Positions 57,485 through 64,000 of a DNA stretch of 64,000 nucleotides are shown here, piece after piece; position 1 is the first letter of the stretch; each line of letters starts with the position of its first letter. The notes under the pieces were generated by a model. That model saw only the letters and a list, made by a program, of their open reading frames with translations. It was not told where the DNA came from and did no database searches. This DNA comes from Shinisaurus crocodilurus (lineage: Eukaryota; Chordata; Lepidosauria; Squamata; Shinisauridae), in contig CM037876.1 in the NCBI GenBank assembly GCA_021292165.1, positions 209,811,825 to 209,875,824 of the forward strand. The letters are read 5' to 3'. The position numbers were made by a program, and so were the translations under genes.

Positions 57485-59085
57485 GTTTAAATTCAGGACT
57501 CTGCATGACAAAGTGAGAAGCCAGGATGGCTTAAGGGTTTTCCATGACAGTCCCTGCATTTTCGGGGCAGTTGGAGACTATGACATTCACAGGATTGTAT
57601 AAAAAAGGTGGGTCTTTTCGAGGTATCAAGATGAAAAGGGGAATATGTAGTTTGAGGGGGGTGTTGGGGGGGGCTAAAGGTATTTTCAATAAGGTGCAGG
57701 ATTGTAAATGGAGTCAGGTGTCGTGCTCTAAAGACAATTGTGAGGTTGAAATTTCTCCAATATTTGTGCACGTGTATATATTGTAGCCTTGTGAATGCTA
57801 GTGTATTGCAATACCTGGTGCATGCATAGTCTGTAGATCATATCTCTCCATGTCCTTGAGACATGGTACGTATTAAGGTACACAAGCTCCAATCCAAAGA
57901 AACCTTGTTATGATTTTGCCCTCTTGGAATCAACAGTCATGGCTAACAATTCTCAATACTTTTAATAGTATGACTAACTTTTAGCTGGATTTGGGGCCAC
58001 ATTACTTAGATATTGCTTAAATATATTGGTGTTCATGGGATTTGCGCCTCCAAAGCTGCTTCATTTGCTCATCAGACCATAAAGATTTTCTTTCTCTTTG
58101 GAACCCTTACGATTATCCAAGCAATGGTCTGCAAGTAAAGAAGGATTTGAAAACAGTGGTCAATGATCCATGAAATAAGGGGGATTTTCACAATGCCTTT
58201 CAGTGAGGAGTTATGGCTCATTGGTTAAACAATATGTGTTTTCAGAATCAACATGTGCCAAAATAGGCATTTGCCCAAATGTAGTGTAAGTGATAGTGAG
58301 TTGTATTTTGTAATGCTGGCTTAGTTAGATAGCCTATCCCTCAATCCTAAGCTTTAAAAAAAATATCACAATGGTTTAATTGTTTATTATGGTATTTAAA
58401 ACCAAGTAAATATATGGCTTTATGTATGTATTTTGGCCAACTCCCTATCTTGGTTTTTATGCTGTCTGTGGATTAAAAAAACCAAACCATTTTTTTGTTC
58501 ATGTATAAGAAATTGTACAACTACAGTCCTAATGCTGATAAACATACAATTTCCATCCACCTGTAATCCTGGAGCTCTTCCCATTGGGCTGCCAGTATGC
58601 ATCAGAGCAAATTGTTTTGAAAACTTATACAAAGAGGATAACATTCAGTTAACAGGAGAAAAGCGCAGCAATCCAAAGCCTATGCCAATATTCCTACCCA
58701 CATTTATGAGGCAATGGATGCAAAGTTGTATATATCAGAATGCCCATATTTGAACAGATTACTTCTGTTTTTATGGAGATGAACACGGAGATGAGCACAC
58801 ACTCTAGCCTAGTTCAGTGGTAATGAGAAACCATGGTTTTCCATTACATGAATGAGCTACGGTGAGCTTTGGTTTCCCATACTTCCCCTCTTCCTCTTTT
58901 GCATGCCAGAGGATGAGATTGGAAACATCCCCTTGTGGTTTTAAACTAACTACAGTTCCCTGTGACGTTCAAATTCCAGGAACTATGTTTTGTTTAAACC
59001 ACAGTTTCAGAACAAGCCAGGACTTGAAATCACAGTTTGATCCTGGGTTGTTCCCACTAAGCACTATTTAAACAAACCACACTTT
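57485..59085. other. Unique DNA, no gene seen
   Basis: Around 58800-59040 several AACCATGG and AAACCACAG motifs in both orientations suggest a decayed miniature element next to 59091-59259. No exon. Confidence 0.45.
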
Positions 59086-59090
59086 CCTAA

Positions 59091-59259
59091 GTTCAGACAT
59101 CACAGGAAATTATGGTTAGTTTAAAAACAAAATGGGAGCTTTCAATCTCCTTCTCTGGCATGCAAAAGAGGAGGATAAGGGATGGGGAGTGCATGAACCT
59201 GAGGATCACCATGGTGCATTCACATACCAAGAAACCACGGTTTCCTGTTATGTCTGAAT
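59091..59259. mobile_element. Miniature element with GTTCAGACAT ends
   Basis: GTTCAGACATCACAGGAAAT at the left and GGTTTCCTGTTATGTCTGAA at the right are imperfect inverses. Noncoding and of uncertain superfamily. Confidence 0.55.
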
Positions 59260-59302
59260 TGGATCCATGTGTCCATATAGGTGTCTGAATTAAGTTCTGA
59301 AC

Positions 59303-59637
59303 CAGTGGTTTTCAAATGTGGTTCCAGGAAACCCTGGGGAATTTTGGAAGTTCATCAGGGGTTCCAAGTGGTAGTGGTGGGCATGATTCTCTGAGAGTTT
59401 GTCCACCACTACCAATCCTTCCTGCAATTCACAGACTCAGGGGCATATTCACTGTGTGTGCTACAGCTCCTGCTCAGTTAACCCAAGGCGACAATGAAAC
59501 CCACAGGCTTGGCTTGTGGATTGTGTGCTGGAATCTTTTTAATGCATAGGGGTTCCTTGACAGACATGCAGGGGTTTGTCAGCAGACTGGTTGATATGGA
59601 GAGGGTTCCTTGAAAGTTGAAAGCTAGAAAACCACTG
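59303..59637. mobile_element. 335-bp hAT-like miniature element
   Basis: Ends CAGTGGTTTTCAAATGTGG and GCTAGAAAACCACTG are inverted repeats. Flanking 8-mers TTCTGAAC and GCCTGAAG match at 5 of 8, a possible eroded duplication. Confidence 0.7.
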
Positions 59638-59639
59638 GC

Positions 59640-60135
59640 CTGAAGAATGCACAACTGGTTAATGAAACGTCCGTACTTTGTCTCCCGACCATTAATCTAA
59701 CATGTGTTCTAAATAATAATGTTCTCTCCATATCAGCTCTTAGCTTTTCTGATGTCCTTTACAGAAGTAATCACAACCACTTAAGAAGAATTTCATCTAA
59801 AATTAAATGGTTCTCCATAGAATAAACAGAGCATCTCGTCTATGAAGGTGATTACATTTTTAAAAGTTGCTTGAAAATGAAGGACCTTCAAAAATCATGT
59901 ACAGGTCGAGTTTATGAGACCCATAATTCCTAGATTAGTGAAAATGCCAGATGCAAACATTTAATGTTGTAACATTAAGGGAAGGACAAAGAAAAACAAT
60001 CATTTATACATGCATAATAGTGCGGGGTTGGATATGAGATTTATCTTCAACTACTTGTAAGATGCCTTGGAAGTGCTACTTGATCCTACTCTGTTCCTGG
60101 ATCTTCAGGTGGTGGCTGTGGCAAGGAGTGTGTTT
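59640..60135. other. Unique DNA, no gene seen
   Basis: Nothing assignable. Confidence 0.5.
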
Positions 60136-60139
60136 GCAT

Positions 60140-60668
60140 AATGATGCTTGGTGCTCCAGCTGCAACCTTTCTTGAATCAGTCTGACCATGTTACACCTGC
60201 CCTAAAAGACATGCACTTGTTTTCAGTTGCTTTCCAGGCACAATTCAGAGTGTTTGTTTTAACCTTTAAAACCCTAAACAGGTTAGGACCTGGCTACCTA
60301 AGGGACTACCTGTCTTGCTATGAACCTGTCTGAGTGGTAAGATCTGCAGGAGAGGGCCTTCTGAGGCCACCATTACCCGCAGAGGCCCATTTGTCAGGCA
60401 CACATGAAAGGGCTTTCACCTGTGTCACCCCCAAAGTATGTAGTAGACTCCTCCAATAAGTATGATTGCCCCCTGCTCTCTTAGCCTTTAGGAAGGGCAT
60501 AAAGATGCATCTTTTCAATTTTGTCTTTCAAAATGTGTAGTTTTGATGTTCTAATGTGTTTACTGTTTTTAATGAACTTGTTTTTATTGTTTTAAGTTTT
60601 CATTATTTTAAATTTTTGTATATGGCCCTGATGGCTTTTTGAAAGATAAGGCAGAATAAAAGAATACT
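60140..60668 (+). mobile_element. LINE 3' end (L2-like), strongly decayed
   Basis: LNRLGPGYLRDYLSCYEPV is read to a stop at about 60333. The following part of the protein is broken by stops and gaps. The 3' region (TGTTTTTAATGAACTTG, then ATGGCCCTGATGGC and AATAAAAG) is recognisable. Older than the copies at 37655 and 49950. Confidence 0.7.
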
Positions 60669-60938
60669 ATCTGAAGATCGTCCATAAGTTAATTTCTATA
60701 TGTAGAAAGAAGTATTAGGTGATGCGTATATTACTAGCCATTGTTTGGGGAATACTTCCTTAAGGTTTCTTCCCAGGCCACTTATCACTTGAGCATCATT
60801 CTCCATACTGTGGATCTCACTATGGGTGATATCTCTGACCCCACTTTATATCTTGCATCAGAAGCAAGGAGCCAGATTTAGATTCCATGGGAATCTTATG
60901 GCATCTATGCTTCCTCCTTTCTCTGGTAACTTCTAGAC

Positions 60939-61011
60939 CTGCCTTCCCCAGCCTGGTGCCTTCGAGATGTGTTGGACTACAATTCCCAGCATTCCCAACA
61001 CATCTGGATGA
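60939..61011. mobile_element. 73-bp hAT-like miniature element
   Basis: Ends CTGCCTTCCCCAGCCTGG and CAGGTTGAAGAAGGCTG are imperfect inverses, with inner GATGTGTTGGA and CCAACACATC. Flanks TTCTAGAC and GTCTAGAC match at 7 of 8. One of the smallest elements here. Confidence 0.75.
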
Positions 61012-61099
61012 TACCAGGTTGAAGAAGGCTGGTCTAGACTGACCAAAAGAAATGGTCATTTGATATTTGTCCTTCAAGAAGGCCAGTGACATCAGTTTC

Positions 61100-61745
61100 C
61101 GATCTGACAAATTAATAGAAAAATACAGTGGTGTTTGAACATGAACAGCACAATTGTTTCAGATGGATATTGCGTACTGTGACCTGATTGTTTATGGATC
61201 AATTGACTCTATTCTAGTTTAATTTGCCATATGATTGACTTGAAGCTCAGGATTATAGGAAAATATCCACACTAGTCTGAGATAACAATATGTTGCTTGT
61301 CTGAGTACAGTTTGATTGGTAGATGATGGAAAATTCCTCCCAGTGTTGGTTAAAGGCATCTCTTGATGTTTTATGCAGAAAATACATTTCTTCTATAGTA
61401 TTTTGTAAAAGGCCCTAAGGTCTGAATTTTATGAAACATTCTTAGGGCCAGCCAATTCATCCAAAACGTGGTGCAGGAGCTGTTGGAAACCCAATTGCAT
61501 GGAGGCAGTTCTATGGGGCAAATTGCTTGAATGAAGCAGCTTCCCCTGCAGGGTGTTTTTGTTTTGTTTTGTTTTCTAGGATATGCTATTTGGGGGAAAA
61601 CCATTATGTATCTAAATTTTAGTCTTTCCACTGTTTAGCGATGATGTGATTTGAGACAATTTCAGAGTATTTTTAGTCTCCAATTGCAATGTTTATACAG
61701 AGTGTCTTTGTGTGTGTGCAGATATATATCTTTTCCAATTTACAG
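61100..61745. other. Unique DNA, no gene seen
   Basis: A short TTTTG repeat at 61557-61574. Nothing else. Confidence 0.5.
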
Positions 61746-61754
61746 TCTCTATAT

Positions 61755-62668
61755 CAGTGATGGCGAACCTTTTTGAGCCCGAATGCCCAAACTGCAACAC
61801 AAAACCAACTTATTTATTTCAAAGTGCCAACACTGCAATTAAACCTGAATACCTGAGTACCTAAAACCTGAGGTTTTAGTTTTAGAAAAACAACTCATAC
61901 AGTTGTCCGAACTAATTAACATATTTTGTCTTAAAAGAAAAACACAGTAACAGAGCTTTCAATGATACAAACAGTTTTTTGTTGGAAAAAAAATCAACTC
62001 AAAAAATTATTATAGTACTACATTGTACACATAGCCTGAAGGGAATTTATACAAACTTTTTAAATAATTAGTCACATATATTTTTGGATAAGGGATTCTC
62101 AACTTGTAATATGATTATATGCCAGACTGAAATTGTATGGGGCAAGCTTTACCCCGGGTCCTTTCCCTGCATCTACAGGTGTCAGATTAGTAAAAGTCAA
62201 CCTGTACTAGGATGAGCAAGATAAACAAGAAAACTAAACGTGCTTAACACATTTTAAACACTTTATGTCTTGGACTGCAAACACTGCATTAGGTAAAAGT
62301 TTGCATTGGGCATGCTTTTGCACAATTAATGTGATTTTTGCTATTGCATGCATGCATGCTGATAATTTGTCAAACCTTGGCTCATACTCCGTTAGTTTGA
62401 GAGCAACACATGCAGCACTCAGGTCAACTGTTAGGGCTTTACATCCAAGCCATGCTCTGTGCATCATTCTTCAAAATCTTTTAAATGTGATAACAATGTA
62501 GAAAAGAATTCTGTAACAGGAATTCTAGAATAAAATCATTCTGTTCCACACAAAATCATTAGTGTTTTGCAGAAGGGGACAGTCTTTTCACAATCTGGTG
62601 ACCAATGGCTCGAGTGCCCACAGAGAGGTGCCAGCTGTGGCACCCGTGCCATAGGTTCGTCATCACTG
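61755..62668. mobile_element. 914-bp hAT element with perfect 8-bp duplication
   Basis: Ends CAGTGATGGCGAACC and GGTTCGTCATCACTG are inverted repeats. CTCTATAT lies on both sides (61747-61754 and 62669-62676). The element is long enough to include decayed coding sequence, but the only frames (77-78 codons near 62234-62501, on both strands) could not be matched to transposase. Probably a non-autonomous or internally deleted copy. Confidence 0.92.
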
Positions 62669-62840
62669 CTCTATATCTTTGATATAGAGCTCTGATTCCA
62701 ACTTGGCATTTATTTTCTAAATGGCCTGATTTTGCTTTCAATGGGCATTTAATTATTGAACATCACTATAACATTCTGTGAATTTTATTCCTGTAAACTT
62801 GCATTAACAAAGGGTATTAATAATGTATTACAGTTATGCA

Positions 62841-63098
62841 AGCCAGTGTGGTGTAGTGGTTAGAGTGTTGGACTGGGACTCAGGAGATCCGGGTTCTAGT
62901 CCCCGCTCAGCCATGAAACTCACCGGGTGACTTTGGGCCAGTCACTGCCTCTCAGCCTAACCTACCTCACAGGGTTGTTGTGAGGATAAAATGGAGAGGA
63001 GGAGGATTGTTATGTAAGCCGCCTTGAGTTCCTTGTAGGAAAAAAGGCGGGGTATAAATGTAATAAATAAATAAATAAATAAATAAATAAAATAAAAT
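62841..63098 (+). mobile_element. tRNA-headed SINE, copy 5
   Basis: Starts AGCCAGTGTGGTGTAGTGG, B box GGGTTCTAGTCCCCGCTC, body TGACTTTGGGCCAGTCACTG, tail GGCGGGGTATAAATGTAATA then (AATA)n. Full-length. Confidence 0.9.
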
Positions 63099-63099
63099 A

Positions 63100-63500
63100 T
63101 ATGAATAGAAGTTTCTATGTGGTCCTAACTAAGCGCAAATCCAGCCTGCTGGCTCATCTGCATATTCTTCAGTATTTCACAGATGGAAAATAGGAACACA
63201 CTTATAATATCATAGTCTTATTCCTAAAATCACTGCTCAAGTCTCTCCCTTCCCTATTATACACTCTGCCTGTTATATCTTGTAGTCATTTATTCTGCAA
63301 CAGCCTGTCCTCCACTGATTTAAAAGTTAAGAGGCTGTTTGTTCTATAAAGATATGCAAGCAAAACAGAATTGACTGATAATGTACCATCACAATTAAAA
63401 TATACCTGAGCGTCAGCACTGTCTGCAATGGCAGGCTGTGCACTGCACTGTGGGCCCTCAGCATGTGCCCAACCATGTCTACCCTTGATGCCAGCCCTGG
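63100..63500. other. Unique DNA, no gene seen
   Basis: No exon or repeat assigned. Confidence 0.45.
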
Positions 63501-63506
63501 GAATAC

Positions 63507-63653
63507 CAGGGATGGGGACTCAGACTCGAGGACTCAACTCGTGAGTCAGACTGAGTCCCCCCTCTGACTCGACTCGGACTCGAGTCCCAATATTTTTAAT
63601 GGGACTTGAGACTCGACTCGGGACTCGAGACCAAGGACTCTTCAACATCCCTG
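63507..63653. repeat. GACTCG-repeat hairpin with CAGGGATG ends
   Basis: About a dozen GACTC(G) or complementary GAGTC motifs lie in 147 bases in both orientations, with CAGGGATG at the left end and CATCCCTG at the right. Arrays of short motifs beside termini are typical of hAT transposase binding sites. No matching 8-bp duplication was found. Confidence 0.6.
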
Positions 63654-63699
63654 GGCTGTGCCAGAAGGAGTGGAGAGGAGCGTGATTGCCGGCGAAGAG

Positions 63700-64000
63700 C
63701 GCATGGAAGCGAGGTGTGCCGCTGCTCGGCCACTATGGACGGCTACCAGGAGTGCAGCCCCAACAGTGTGCCAAGATTTATTTTTATTGATGTGTTGCGT
63801 ACTTGGGAGAGGCAGAAGAAGGACCTGAGATTACTCTGTGTGGCTGCTCTGAGTGTGTTTCTGGTTCCAGCAAGTTCATCACCAGTGGAGCGGTTGTTCA
63901 GTGAGGGTGGAATTGTGATGAGATCTCACCGTTCCAGAATGGGGGGGCCAAACATTTAGAAAAAATCATGTTCCTCAAATGCAACATGGATAAGTTTTAG
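63700..64000 (+). pseudogene. hAT transposase C-terminal (dimerisation) domain, frameshifted
   Basis: Translation over about 63840-63940 reads VAALSVFLVPASSSPVERLF then SEGGIVMRSHRSRM. This is the conserved C-terminal hAT dimerisation motif (P.SS..VER.FS..G....RS.M). Upstream, TWERQKKDLRLLC fits the preceding helix. After the seven-G run at 63941-63947 the frame hits a stop. The next frame continues HLEKIMFLKCNMD and stops at the last base of the window, so the G run is probably one base short. No DDE catalytic residues or BED finger are present to the left: the GACTCG hairpin is only about 100-200 bases upstream. It is thus an internally deleted or 5'-truncated fragment. It could also be a domesticated exon, but the frameshift argues against that. 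Confidence 0.75.

Noticed and set aside
59303..59637. Assignment to the horizontally transferred SPIN hAT family, because the end begins CAGTGGTT
   Set aside because: The short end motif is shared by many hAT families, and the interior was not recognised as SPIN.

Overview
The window looks like nuclear DNA from a reptile, most likely a squamate (lizard or snake). This rests on the interspersed repeats: small palindromic elements beginning GGCTGCAATCC, a tRNA-headed SINE in five copies, LINE 3' ends encoding LGPGYL...RRAFS...LWN peptides, CR1-type fragments, a 5S-headed SINE and many non-autonomous DNA transposons. Codon-dense prokaryotic organisation is absent. I could not identify a single host protein-coding exon with confidence. 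The locus is therefore described as intergenic or intronic DNA around CpG-rich segments; the neighbouring gene is unknown.

Layout. 1-10.6 kb is GC-richer. It has microsatellites, a foldback element with a nested miniature transposon (about 888-1170), a dense cluster of degenerate miniature elements (3.48-5.22 kb), a CpG-rich block with a G-quadruplex tract (5.2-6.5 kb), repeat-poor CG-bearing sequence (6.5-8.5 kb) and a second CpG-rich block (9.88-10.56 kb). From 10.6 to 64 kb the background is AT-rich with islands of transposon DNA. These include a GC-rich terminal-repeat element at 18.6-19.05 kb, a perfect 78-bp inverted repeat at 20.34-20.65 kb, a decayed DIRS-like tyrosine recombinase at 24.9-25.5 kb, a 1,589-bp GC-rich hAT element with a perfect 8-bp target duplication at 26.72-28.31 kb, and a LINE ORF2 C-terminus split by a GC-rich element at 29.66-30.84 kb. 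Further on come a SINE split by a hAT element (39.37-39.92 kb), two inverted pogo-like elements 88 bp apart (51.6-52.5 kb), a 914-bp hAT element (61.76-62.67 kb), and at the right edge a hAT transposase C-terminus beside a GACTCG-repeat hairpin.

Three repeat-poor stretches (26.2-26.7, 41.5-42.9 and 53.9-54.5 kb) read like conserved noncoding DNA and are the best candidates for host regulatory sequence, but conservation cannot be tested here. The strongest observations are structural: target-site duplications and empty-site comparisons that fix element ends and the order of insertion. No CRISPR, operon, phage or defence system is present, and I found no clear new gene system.
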